Of a stretch of DNA of 64,000 nt, positions 1 to 7,767 are shown one piece after another. Below the pieces are notes generated by a model, which saw nothing but the letters and a program-made list of their open reading frames with translations, had not been told where the DNA came from and ran no database searches. Numbering within the stretch: position 1 is the first letter of the stretch; every line of letters begins with the position of its first letter. The position numbers and the translations under genes were made by a program. Source of the stretch: Spirochaetes bacterium GWB1_60_80 (GTDB lineage Bacteria; Spirochaetota; Spirochaetia; Treponematales; UBA12059); NCBI GenBank assembly GCA_001829185.1, contig MIAR01000032.1:16133-80132 (forward strand). The letters are read 5' to 3'.

Positions 1-503
1 AAGGCAAGCCGCTCATCGACACCGGCCTAACCCTCACCGGCGGCGCTTGTAAAACGCCGCAGAACCTGGTCGTGCCGGTGGGCATGCTGGCCCAGGACCT
101 GTTCCCGGAAATCGCCAGCTACGACGAAACCAAACTGCGCCGTATTGTCATGGGCGGCCCGATGATGGGTCCGGCTGTACCGTCGCTCAATATCCCGCTC
201 CAGAAAAACACCTCTGGCCTGCTCCTGATGGATGCCCACGAGGCGAAAGTATTTACCGAGCAGTCCTGCATCCGTTGCGGCCGTTGCATGGGCGCCTGCG
301 CTTGCCGCCTGTCACCCGCCCTGCTGGCCAAGGCCCTGCGCGAGGACGATCTGACGGAAGCCGAAGCTATCGGCGTACTCGACTGCATCGAGTGCGGCAG
401 CTGCAGCTATGTCTGCCCGGCCCACATCCAGCTCGTGCAGCGCTTCCGCGTCGGCAAGCAGCTGGTACGCGCCAAGAAACAGAAGGAGGCCAAGCGTGCC
501 TGA
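1..503 (+). CDS. rnfC: RnfC, electron transport complex subunit C (3' part)
   Basis: RnfC is the peripheral NADH/FMN and 4Fe-4S subunit of the Rnf ion-translocating ferredoxin:NAD+ oxidoreductase. The gene is cut by the window start; the reading frame is open from base 3. The visible part carries the loop with TLTGGACKTPQN, then two ferredoxin-type clusters, CIRCGRCMGAC and CIECGSCSYVCP, each with CxxCxxCxxxC spacing and each expected to bind a 4Fe-4S centre. It ends with a basic tail. The stop codon overlaps the GTG start of rnfD by 8 nt, so the two are translationally coupled. First gene visible of rnfCDGEAB. Confidence 0.93.
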   Translation, partial: GKPLIDTGLTLTGGACKTPQNLVVPVGMLAQDLFPEIASYDETKLRRIVMGGPMMGPAVPSLNIPLQKNTSGLLLMDAHEAKVFTEQSCIRCGRCMGACACRLSPALLAKALREDDLTEAEAIGVLDCIECGSCSYVCPAHIQLVQRFRVGKQLVRAKKQKEAKRA

Positions 504-1509
504 CAACAAACTTCTCCTGTCCTCGACGCCACACGCCTACAGCGCCGGCTCGACGCGCAAGATCATGCTGGCTGTCATCATCGCCTTGTTGCCGGCCACT
601 GGGTACGGCGTCTATCTGTTTGGTCTGCCCGCCCTGCTCGTAATTTTGACGTCGGTGGTAGCGGCCGTAGTAGCTGAGGCAGGCTTCCGCCTGGTAACCA
701 AGCAGGATATCCGTATCGGCGACCTCTCGGCCGTGGTCACTGGCCTGCTGCTGGCCTTGATCTGTCCGCCGTCCATCCCTCTCTGGATGGTAGCCCTCGG
801 TTCAGCCGCTGCCATCATCTTTGCCAAAGAATTCCTAGGCGGACTCGGCGCCAACCCCTTTAACCCGGCCTTGATTGGCCGCGGCATCCTGCTGATGAGC
901 TTCCCAGCGGCCATGACCACCTGGCACCTACCGGTCCAGACCATCGGCGACGTAGTCACCGGTGCCACTCCACTCAACATCGTCAAGATGGGCGGCAGCC
1001 TGGCCGACGTCGCCAATGACTTGGCCGCCAATGGTCTGGCCGCCGGTAACAGCTATAGCGACATGCTGTGGACCCTGTTCCTCGGCAACCGCGCCGGCTG
1101 CATTGGTGAAAGTTCCATCCTGCTCATCCTGGTCGGCCTGGCCTTCCTACTGCTGACCCGCGTGGTTAATGTCATCGTACCCCTGGCCATGATGGGCTCC
1201 ACCTTCCTGTTCTCTTGGTTGTTTGGCCTGGACCCGGTCTTCGGCATCTTGTCCGGCGGCGTGGTCTTTGGCGCGGTCTTCATGGCCACCGATTATTCGT
1301 CCAGCCCGCTGCCGCCATTCGGTAAACTTATTTTCGGCACTGGCGCCGGCTTCCTGACGGCCATCATACGAAAGTTCGGCGGCTTCCCCGAGGGCGTCAC
1401 CTATAGTATCCTGATCATGAACGCCATCGCGCCTTATCTCGACAAATTGCGCGTCAAAAAGTACGGCTTCATCAAACCGGCCAAGCCAGTCAAGGAGGCC
1501 GCCAAATGA
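496..1509 (+). CDS. rnfD: RnfD, membrane flavoprotein subunit D
   Basis: Integral membrane subunit of the Rnf complex that carries covalently bound FMN and helps translocate Na+ or H+. I chose the GTG at 496 because AAGGAGGC lies just upstream and the protein then has the usual family length (337 aa). Longer in-frame starts would run into rnfC. Multiple hydrophobic helices are visible. The flavinylation motif is DVVTGATPLNI (about residue 155), with the Thr of TGAT as the expected FMN attachment site. The stop overlaps the rnfG start by 4 nt (ATGA). Confidence 0.93.
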   Translation: MPDNKLLLSSTPHAYSAGSTRKIMLAVIIALLPATGYGVYLFGLPALLVILTSVVAAVVAEAGFRLVTKQDIRIGDLSAVVTGLLLALICPPSIPLWMVALGSAAAIIFAKEFLGGLGANPFNPALIGRGILLMSFPAAMTTWHLPVQTIGDVVTGATPLNIVKMGGSLADVANDLAANGLAAGNSYSDMLWTLFLGNRAGCIGESSILLILVGLAFLLLTRVVNVIVPLAMMGSTFLFSWLFGLDPVFGILSGGVVFGAVFMATDYSSSPLPPFGKLIFGTGAGFLTAIIRKFGGFPEGVTYSILIMNAIAPYLDKLRVKKYGFIKPAKPVKEAAK

Positions 1510-2135
1510 AGAACAATATCCTCAAGCTCGGCATCGTCCTGGCCCTCTACGCCAGCCTGGCCTGTACCGCCCTGGCCGTGGTAGAGCAATTTACCGGGCC
1601 AATCATCGAAGGGCACCAGTCCCGCCAACTGCAAGAATCACAGCAAGACCTCTTCCCCGAGGCCGATGCCTTCACCGAAATTCCGCTCGAGTCGTTTTCC
1701 ACCGACGTCCAAAAGGTTAACTTCACCGGTGCTTGGCAAGCGCGCAGTGGCAACCGCCTGCTTGGCGTCATCCTCAAGGTAGCCGGATCCAGCTACGGTG
1801 GCAAGGAAGCCATCGTCCTGGTCGGCATCGGTTCCAACCTCAAAATCGCCGGTACCCGCATCCTGACCTTGTCCGACACTCCCGGCCTGGGCGCAAATGC
1901 CGTGAAGGCCAACTACTACGTGAACAAACCGGAACAGATCACTTTCCCCGGCCAATTCACCGGCATGGCCGTGTCGAGTTCCTTCGACCTGACCACCCTG
2001 GCCAGCGATAACGAGAACACCGTCATTGCCATCACGGCCAGTACCATTACCAGCCGGGCGATCACTACTATGGTCAAGGCCGCCGCCCAAGCCGGCACCA
2101 CCTGGCTGGGTTCCAACTCCACTGGAGGCAACTAA
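1506..2135 (+). CDS. rnfG: RnfG, FMN-binding subunit G
   Basis: Mainly periplasmic Rnf subunit with one N-terminal membrane helix (residues about 7-28) and an FMN-binding domain. The protein has 209 aa, a normal length. Seen: LTLSDTPGLGANAV, the conserved TPGLG region of the family. Odd: the usual C-terminal flavinylation motif D-x-x-S/T-G-A-T is degenerate here and reads IAITASTITSRA, so the Asp and Gly are lost while the acceptor-position Thr remains. The neighbouring RnfD keeps a normal motif. Coupled to rnfD (4 nt overlap) and to rnfE (TAATG, 1 nt overlap). Confidence 0.9.
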   Translation: MKNNILKLGIVLALYASLACTALAVVEQFTGPIIEGHQSRQLQESQQDLFPEADAFTEIPLESFSTDVQKVNFTGAWQARSGNRLLGVILKVAGSSYGGKEAIVLVGIGSNLKIAGTRILTLSDTPGLGANAVKANYYVNKPEQITFPGQFTGMAVSSSFDLTTLASDNENTVIAITASTITSRAITTMVKAAAQAGTTWLGSNSTGGN

Positions 2136-2767
2136 TGAAAAACCTGCTGAAAATTTTCAGCCGCGGCTTGATCATCGAGAATCCATTGCTGATGCTGATG
2201 ATCGGCCTCTGCTCCGCGGTGGCCGTGACGACCAGCGTCGAGAACGCCATCGGTATGGGCGCCGCCATGACCTTCGTCATTGTCCTGGCCGAGCTGGTCA
2301 TCTCGCTGTTCCGCAAGCTTATCCCGAGCGACGCGCGCATCCCGATCTTCATCATCGTTATCGCGGCTTTTACCACCATGATCGATTTGGCCATGAAGGC
2401 CTACTTCCCGGCTTTGTCCCGCTCATTGGGCGTTTTCATCCCGCTCATCGTGGTCAACTGCATCATCATGGGTCGCGTTGAAGCCTATGCCAGCAAGCAG
2501 CCACCGATCAATGCCGTCTTTGACGCGCTGGGTATGGGCGTCGGCTACACCTGGGTGCTGGTCGGCATCGCCACCTTCCGTGAGCTGCTGGGCAATGGCA
2601 CACTGCTCGACTTCCAGATCATGCCGGAAAGCTTCCAGCCCATCCTGTTCTTCACCCTCTCGCCCGGCGGCTTCATGGTATTCGCGCTGTTCATCGCCTT
2701 GAACCTCTGGCTCAAGAAGATCACCGGCCGCAAGGCTGGCAACACCATCGTGTCGGAGACCCTATGA
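2135..2767 (+). CDS. rnfE: RnfE, membrane subunit E
   Basis: Six-helix integral membrane subunit of Rnf (NqrD/RnfE family), 210 aa. The N-terminal signature IIENPLLMLMIGLCSAVAV and the internal VNCIIMGRVEAYA are family hallmarks. The start is supported by GGAGGC upstream. It ends overlapping rnfA by 4 nt. It pairs with RnfA in the membrane to form the pseudo-symmetric core thought to hold a buried 2Fe-2S centre and the ion path. Confidence 0.94.
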   Translation: MKNLLKIFSRGLIIENPLLMLMIGLCSAVAVTTSVENAIGMGAAMTFVIVLAELVISLFRKLIPSDARIPIFIIVIAAFTTMIDLAMKAYFPALSRSLGVFIPLIVVNCIIMGRVEAYASKQPPINAVFDALGMGVGYTWVLVGIATFRELLGNGTLLDFQIMPESFQPILFFTLSPGGFMVFALFIALNLWLKKITGRKAGNTIVSETL

Positions 2768-3345
2768 ACCTCTTTTCCATCTTTCTGAGCGCCGCGCTAA
2801 TCGACAATATCGTCCTGATGCAATTCCTAGCGCTTTGCCCCTTCATCGGCATGTCCAGCGATGCCGGCAAAAGCATCGGCATGGGCATGGCTGTCATGTT
2901 CGTCACGGTAATGGCCACCATCGTCACCTACCCGATCTTTCACTTCATCCTGGTACCGATGGAGCTCGAGTTCCTGCAGATCCTGGTTTTCATCCTGGTC
3001 ATCGCCGCCTTAGTGCAGCTGGTCGAATTTTTTCTCAAAAAGAACGTTCCCGGCCTGTATGCTTCGATGGGTATCTTCCTGCCCCTGATCACCACCAACT
3101 GCGCCATCCTAGCGGTTACCTTCAACAATATCTCCAAGGGATTCAACCTGATCGAGTCGGTGGTCTATGCCGTCGGCGTGGCCTCGGGCTTCCTATTGGC
3201 GCTGCTGTTGCTGGCCGGACTGCGCAGCCGGATGAAAGCGGCACCCATCCCGGCCTTCCTGAAGGGCACGCCAGCCTTGTTCGTCACCACCAGCTTGCTG
3301 GCCGTAGCCTTCATGGGCTTTTCCGGCCTGAGCTTCATCAAGTAA
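2764..3345 (+). CDS. rnfA: RnfA, membrane subunit A
   Basis: Integral membrane subunit of Rnf (NqrE/RnfA family), 193 aa, six predicted helices. Signatures: ALIDNIVLMQFLALCPF near the N-terminus and PLITTNCAILAV in the middle, each containing a conserved cysteine. It is encoded in the same order as in other Rnf operons (C-D-G-E-A-B) and is translationally coupled to rnfE. Followed after 9 nt by rnfB. Confidence 0.94.
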   Translation: MNLFSIFLSAALIDNIVLMQFLALCPFIGMSSDAGKSIGMGMAVMFVTVMATIVTYPIFHFILVPMELEFLQILVFILVIAALVQLVEFFLKKNVPGLYASMGIFLPLITTNCAILAVTFNNISKGFNLIESVVYAVGVASGFLLALLLLAGLRSRMKAAPIPAFLKGTPALFVTTSLLAVAFMGFSGLSFIK

Positions 3346-3354
3346 GGAGCCTCT

Positions 3355-4230
3355 ATGATAATCCTGATTACCTTTGGTTTCTCGGCGCTCCTAGCTTTGC
3401 TGCTTGGATTGGCGCTGGGATTCTTCAAGGAAAAGTTTAACGTTGAAAAGGACCCGCTAATGGCGGCCTGCGAGACAACCTTGCCCGGCATCAACTGCGG
3501 GGCCTGCGGTTATCCCGGCTGCGGCGGTTACGCCACCGCTCTTGCTTCCGGCGAAGCGCCAGTAACCAAATGTGCTCCCGGCGGCAAGGCAACGGCTGAG
3601 GCTCTCGCCAATCTGCTGGGTGTTTCGGCCAGCGCGGTCGATATAGTCGCCGTCTTGGCATGCCAGGGTCACAAGGACGCTGCCCAAGTAAAAGGCGACT
3701 ATGTGGGCGTCAAGACCTGTCGCGCCGCCAAGCTCTCTGCCGGCGGTACAAAATTGTGCGCCTGGGGTTGCATGGGCTATGGCGATTGTGTAGCCGTGTG
3801 CCAGTTCGATGCCATAAAAATACAGGCCGACGGCCTGCCGCACGTTGATTATGCTAAATGCACGGGCTGCCGCTTCTGTATTCTGGAATGCCCCAGTCAG
3901 CTACTGCAGGCCATCCCGCGCGACCAGGTCGGCTCGATGGTCATTTGCAGCAACCGCTCGGTAGTCAAAGCCAATGTCATGAAACAGTGTAAGGTCGGCT
4001 GCATCAAATGCGGCATCTGCGTCAAATCCTGCCCGGAAGAATGCATTACCATGGTCAATGGTATCCCGGTTACCGATTTCGAAAAATGCACTTCCTGCGG
4101 CATTTGCGTGGAAAAGTGTCCGACCAAATGTTACAAACTGCTCCAAGGCATCACTGGCGCAACCGGAGAGTTAAGTCCTCGGCCACTGCTTAAGGAAGAG
4201 CCGGCCATCAAGATAGGCTGTTGCAATTAA
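3355..4230 (+). CDS. rnfB: RnfB, ferredoxin-like electron input subunit B
   Basis: RnfB takes electrons from ferredoxin and passes them to the rest of the complex. Residues 1-25 form a membrane anchor. Next comes the GINCGACGYPGCGGYA motif (about residues 43-58) plus a downstream Cys, the typical 4Fe-4S binding site. The C-terminal half is rich in ferredoxin-type CxxCxxCxxxC clusters (CTGCRFCILEC, CIKCGICVKSC, CTSCGICVEKC). The start is preceded by AAGGAGCC. Last gene of the operon; an intrinsic terminator follows directly. Confidence 0.94.
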   Translation: MIILITFGFSALLALLLGLALGFFKEKFNVEKDPLMAACETTLPGINCGACGYPGCGGYATALASGEAPVTKCAPGGKATAEALANLLGVSASAVDIVAVLACQGHKDAAQVKGDYVGVKTCRAAKLSAGGTKLCAWGCMGYGDCVAVCQFDAIKIQADGLPHVDYAKCTGCRFCILECPSQLLQAIPRDQVGSMVICSNRSVVKANVMKQCKVGCIKCGICVKSCPEECITMVNGIPVTDFEKCTSCGICVEKCPTKCYKLLQGITGATGELSPRPLLKEEPAIKIGCCN

Positions 4231-4231
4231 T

Positions 4232-4260
4232 AAAAAACGGGGCGTAACGCCCCGTTTTTT
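4232..4260. terminator. Bidirectional intrinsic terminator between rnfB and the sigma factor gene
   Basis: A perfect 13-bp inverted repeat with a 3-nt loop (arms 4232-4244 and 4248-4260). The core ACGGGGCG/CGCCCCGT is flanked by six A on the left and six T on the right, so it can act in both directions. It separates the convergent rnf operon and the sigma factor gene. Confidence 0.92.
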
Positions 4261-4305
4261 ATTGTTCATTCCAGGTGTGACCTTCATCCAGTAACCAACT
4301 TGGTT

Positions 4306-5178
4306 TCAGGCTACATAGGTCTCCAGTATCTGGGCCCGGCCGGGAACTGACAGGCGTTTGAGCGCATTCTTCTCTATTTGCCGGATGCGTTCCTTAGTTA
4401 GCTTGAACCGATCGCCAATTTCCTTGAGGCTCATGGCACGGCGGCCGTTCAACCCAAAGCGATACTGCACAACCTCACGTTCCTTCTCGGTCAAGGTGAG
4501 CAAGATGGTGTTGATGTCATCCTTGAGGCTTTGCTCGATCACGTAGTCATCCGGTGTCTTGTATTTATCGTTTTCGATAAAGTCACCCAAAACGCTCGAG
4601 TCGCGCTCGTTGAAAACCGGAGTTTCTAACGAAACCAGATCACGCGATATGTTGACCAGGTCAGCGACGTGGGCGCTGTCCATATCCAGCATCCGGGCAA
4701 TCTCGCGAATCTCGTTTTCCTCGTTGCTGCCGTTATTGACGATTTTACGAGCCTTCTCAATCTGGACCAATTCATTGGCGCGGTTCAAGGGCAAGCGGAT
4801 CATACGACTTTTTTCGCAAATAGCCTTCAGAATAGCCTGCCGGATCCACCACACAGCGTAACTGATAAAATGATAGCCTTTATCCACATCATAGCGGTCG
4901 ATAGCGTTGATTAAGCCAATATTGCCCTCACTGATCAAGTCAGCCAGAGGCAAGCCCTGATTCTGATAGCGCTTGGCAACATTGACCACAAACCGCAGAT
5001 TGCTTTTGACGAGCATATCCTTGGCAATCTGCTCGCCGGTGGCTGCCTGGCGAGCCCAGCGATCTTCCTGCTCTCGGGTAAGTAAAGGGATGCGGTTTAT
5101 TTCCTTGAGATATATCGAGAGGACATTAGAGTCGCCGGAGTAATTAACCTTGGTCTTAAGCGTTTGATTAGATTTCAT
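4306..5178 (-). CDS. Sigma-70 family RNA polymerase sigma factor, group 2 (RpoS/RpoD-like)
   Basis: 290-aa sigma factor that lacks region 1.1 and so is a group-2 type rather than the housekeeping one. Region 1.2/2 begins at DSNVLSIYLKEINRIPLLT. Region 2 includes DLISEGNIGLINAIDRYD and the -10 recognition helix YAVWWIRQAI. Region 4 ends with the helix-turn-helix SLKEIGDRFKLTKERIRQIE. I chose the ATG at 5178 because AGGAGG sits 5 nt upstream; a longer in-frame start exists at 5238 but has no such site and would add a hydrophobic leader. A sigma-54-like promoter lies directly upstream. Which genes it controls cannot be read here. Confidence 0.9.
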   Translation of the reverse strand: MKSNQTLKTKVNYSGDSNVLSIYLKEINRIPLLTREQEDRWARQAATGEQIAKDMLVKSNLRFVVNVAKRYQNQGLPLADLISEGNIGLINAIDRYDVDKGYHFISYAVWWIRQAILKAICEKSRMIRLPLNRANELVQIEKARKIVNNGSNEENEIREIARMLDMDSAHVADLVNISRDLVSLETPVFNERDSSVLGDFIENDKYKTPDDYVIEQSLKDDINTILLTLTEKEREVVQYRFGLNGRRAMSLKEIGDRFKLTKERIRQIEKNALKRLSVPGRAQILETYVA

Positions 5179-5199
5179 CAATGCCTCCTGCCCTTTATA

Positions 5200-5216
5200 A
5201 AGCAACAAGCATGCCA
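5200..5216 (-). promoter_or_regulatory. Candidate sigma-54 (-24/-12) promoter for the group-2 sigma gene
   Basis: The minus strand reads TGGCATG-CTTG-TTGCTT, against the sigma-54 consensus TGGCACG-N4-TTGCW: one mismatch, correct GG-to-GC spacing. The expected start of transcription would be close to 5190, leaving a very short leader that begins at the AGGAGG ribosome site. I see no convincing sigma-70 promoter in the same place. Confidence 0.5.
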
Positions 5217-5464
5217 AAATCATGGCAAGAGAAGACAATTGTCAGAAAATTTACTAATTAGTTGTATAACAAGAAAATAAAAGCAAGAATAGAGATATCA
5301 GATTATTTTTTTGCGTAGGATTAAGCGCGAATACAGCAATTACCACTGGCGTTGTATAAAAATGAAACAATTGGTTGCCGGCCAGTGATTTTTCGTTTCG
5401 TTTTTACCCAACCTGTCCCGGCATCCGGCCAATTGGGAAAACTGGCAGCATTCAAGAATCATTA

Positions 5465-6103
5465 TCAAATACGATCTTCCCAGGGCATCGGCAGTCGCCT
5501 GATTTTTACGGAACCTAATTTCGGTAAGCCATTAATAAATGAAATGACCTGTTGTCCAGAACCCGAAACCCGGTTACGAAGAACGGGAAACACCACCCTT
5601 ATATTCTTAAAAAACTCCAGTTTCTGGCCACAGCTCCAACCCGCAGCGTCGGGTTGGCGTTGTAAGCCCAACCAAGCTTTGGCGATGATACCCAACACTG
5701 CTTCCATCTCCGTAGCGTCAAAAAATTTCTGCCCTGGCACGGTAGCCAAGTACCGTCGCACTTGAATGGTGAAAAACGCCCGGTAATCATCATGCTCTTC
5801 GCACAGACATTTTGGCTGCCCATAGCCATTGGTAATAGCCAGAAAGGATCGACGGATGTAGCCTCGCGGTGTCAGCTGACTGGCGCTATCCAAAGCTTTC
5901 ACCGCTAAGGGTTGTCTGGCCAGCCGTCTCAAGGCTATCGCCAGCCAATACAAGTATGCGCCTAACTTAGCCCGCTGCGCAGCGCTGCAACCGGCCACTG
6001 CGGCTCGGAAATGGGGCAAGGCACTTACCGGATCATGACCAGCTAGCAAGCGTCGCGCCCGGCGAAAGGCGATGACCTCAACAGGCGTTTTATTTCGAAC
6101 CAT
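5465..6103 (-). CDS. Hypothetical protein, TPR-like helical N-terminus
   Basis: I do not recognise this 212-aa protein. The first 110 residues are Ala/Leu/Arg-rich and helical, with a pattern resembling one or two TPR-like repeats (DPVSALPHFRAAVAG, PLAVKALDSASQLTPRG). The middle has CLCEEHDDYRAFFTIQVRRYL, and the C-terminal part mixes basic and aromatic residues. No signal peptide or membrane helix is visible, so it is probably cytoplasmic. It stands alone, without a strong ribosome site. The good reading frame and lack of stops support a real gene. Confidence 0.6.
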   Translation of the reverse strand: MVRNKTPVEVIAFRRARRLLAGHDPVSALPHFRAAVAGCSAAQRAKLGAYLYWLAIALRRLARQPLAVKALDSASQLTPRGYIRRSFLAITNGYGQPKCLCEEHDDYRAFFTIQVRRYLATVPGQKFFDATEMEAVLGIIAKAWLGLQRQPDAAGWSCGQKLEFFKNIRVVFPVLRNRVSGSGQQVISFINGLPKLGSVKIRRLPMPWEDRI

Positions 6104-6262
6104 AGACGTAAAATACCCAATTTCAGCCTAACAAGCAAACCCATTGCGGCTGGCCGCCAAGGTCAGGCTATGCTATACTCGATAGTGCCTTGCCTGGACA
6201 TTGTATACTAGAAAGTAGTGGTAATAAACCGCAACCAACACGCCTTGCCTCCGGAGGAAGCC

Positions 6263-7198
6263 TTGATTAACCAATACGAATTCCGGCCAATCACCACCGC
6301 CGACAAACCGCGTATCCTTGAAATCTGCGCCAAAATTTGGGATGGCGGCGATTATCTGCCGGCGGCTTTTGACGCCTGGGTGGCTGACAAGAATGGCCAG
6401 TTCACAGCCTGCCTTCATGACGGTCAACTGATCGGTTGCGGAAAATTGGGTTTCGTCTCCCCAGGTCATGCTTGGCTGGAAGGCTTGCGCAAGGACATCG
6501 ACCTGCCGCTAAAAGGGGTCGGACGAGCCCTCTGCCTGTATAACTTGCGCCGATTGCAGACTCAGGCCGGGATAAAATCAATCCGCTTTGCAACATATAT
6601 TATGGATCACGAGTCTATCAACCTGAACGAAAAAATCGGCTTCTGCCGGATAGCTAGCGCTACCGTCCGCAGCAAGATCGTGGACGCCATGCATCGTGAC
6701 TATAATGCCACTTCGGCCTCGCCGTTGACGCCTGCCGAAACCGGAGGCTATATCACCCGACCGACAGCCGACTTGACTGAGCTTGCGAAAAACTTGCGGG
6801 CTGCTGGGTGGCTGCAGCAGTTTCTTTACGCATCATGGAAAGCTTATCCAGCCGAAGAGCCGGGCTTACTGGATAAGTTCGCCACCGCTGGGGCTTGTTA
6901 CGATTGCCTCGACAAACAAGGCCATAACGCCGGCGGGATTATATTCTGGATTGACCATACTAAGCGGCTGCTGACCATTATCGGCTTGGCAGCCCGCGAC
7001 AGCCAAGCCGCGGCCACCTTGCTACTGCGGGCGGAGAAGGCCTGCCGGCAAGCCGGCTACGCTGAAATCGAAGCCATGCTGCCGGCCAATCCTGCAGTTT
7101 TCCGCCAATTTGCCGATTGCCATTACCAAGGCTGGGAGCAGGACGACGATTTTCTGCTTTACGAATTCCCGCTTGATCGGCTGACCAATCTGGCCTGA
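6263..7198 (+). CDS. GNAT family N-acetyltransferase (two GNAT-like halves)
   Basis: 311-aa protein with an N-terminal GNAT fold. It includes EFRPITTADKPRIL (first strand/helix), GQLIGCGKLGFV (central strands), GVGRALCLYNLRRLQ (acetyl-CoA pyrophosphate loop region, R/Q-x-x-G-x-A-like) and NLNEKIGFCRI. The C-terminal half (about 200-305) looks like a second, degenerate GNAT domain. I prefer TTG at 6263 because CGGAGGA lies 4 nt upstream; a GTG at 6218 is in frame but has no ribosome site. The substrate is unknown. Confidence 0.72.
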   Translation: MINQYEFRPITTADKPRILEICAKIWDGGDYLPAAFDAWVADKNGQFTACLHDGQLIGCGKLGFVSPGHAWLEGLRKDIDLPLKGVGRALCLYNLRRLQTQAGIKSIRFATYIMDHESINLNEKIGFCRIASATVRSKIVDAMHRDYNATSASPLTPAETGGYITRPTADLTELAKNLRAAGWLQQFLYASWKAYPAEEPGLLDKFATAGACYDCLDKQGHNAGGIIFWIDHTKRLLTIIGLAARDSQAAATLLLRAEKACRQAGYAEIEAMLPANPAVFRQFADCHYQGWEQDDDFLLYEFPLDRLTNLA

Positions 7199-7202
7199 CC
7201 AC

Positions 7203-7760
7203 TCGCGCGCCCGTCAGCCGCTGGGTAGACGCGCTCGATAGTCGCCTAGTCTTCTGCGGCGGCCCCACCAGGGGATGGTGCCAGAATAAATGCCAACACA
7301 CCGTTTGGCCGTGATCAGTTCGTCGACATCGACCCCAAAAGGCAAGACTTGCCAAGGTGTCAAAATCCCTGCACTCAGCCCGGCGCAGAAAGCGACGTAC
7401 AGCGGCAAGACAAATATCTGCCCAATCAACAGGCTGCTCAGGCTGATTGTATCGAAACCGCTGCCGCGAGCGGTGGCCTTCGGGTTGAACGGCAACTTCC
7501 AAGTACCCAGAAACACCGGCAGCCAGAGCATGGCGATGGTCAACGCCGCGGGAATCATACCGACAAGGAAAAAGCCAGGCCGGCAACCGTAGCGGCTGTG
7601 GACCTGGTCGGTAATAAAACCCATCAACGGGTCGGACTCCGAGTCCCACACCTTACCCAAGCCGGGTATCAGAACAGCCAAGATCGGTGACAGGTCAACC
7701 GCCGCCGTATGAATCGCCAACGCCATAAGCCAAGACCGCTTTCTGCCCAAGCAGAGTCCA
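7203..7760 (-). pseudogene. Remnant of a GPH/MelB-type sugar:cation symporter
   Basis: The minus strand reads GKVWDSESDPLMGFITDQ, the family signature of MelB-like (glycoside-pentoside-hexuronide) transporters, and further on PWQVLPFGVDVDELITAKR and GIYSG, which belong near the C-terminal end. The two parts are joined with most of the middle (about 180 residues) missing, and both ends of the protein are missing too. This is therefore a deletion remnant, not a working gene. It abuts the 3' end of the adenylate cyclase gene. Confidence 0.75.
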
Positions 7761-7767
7761 CGGCCTG

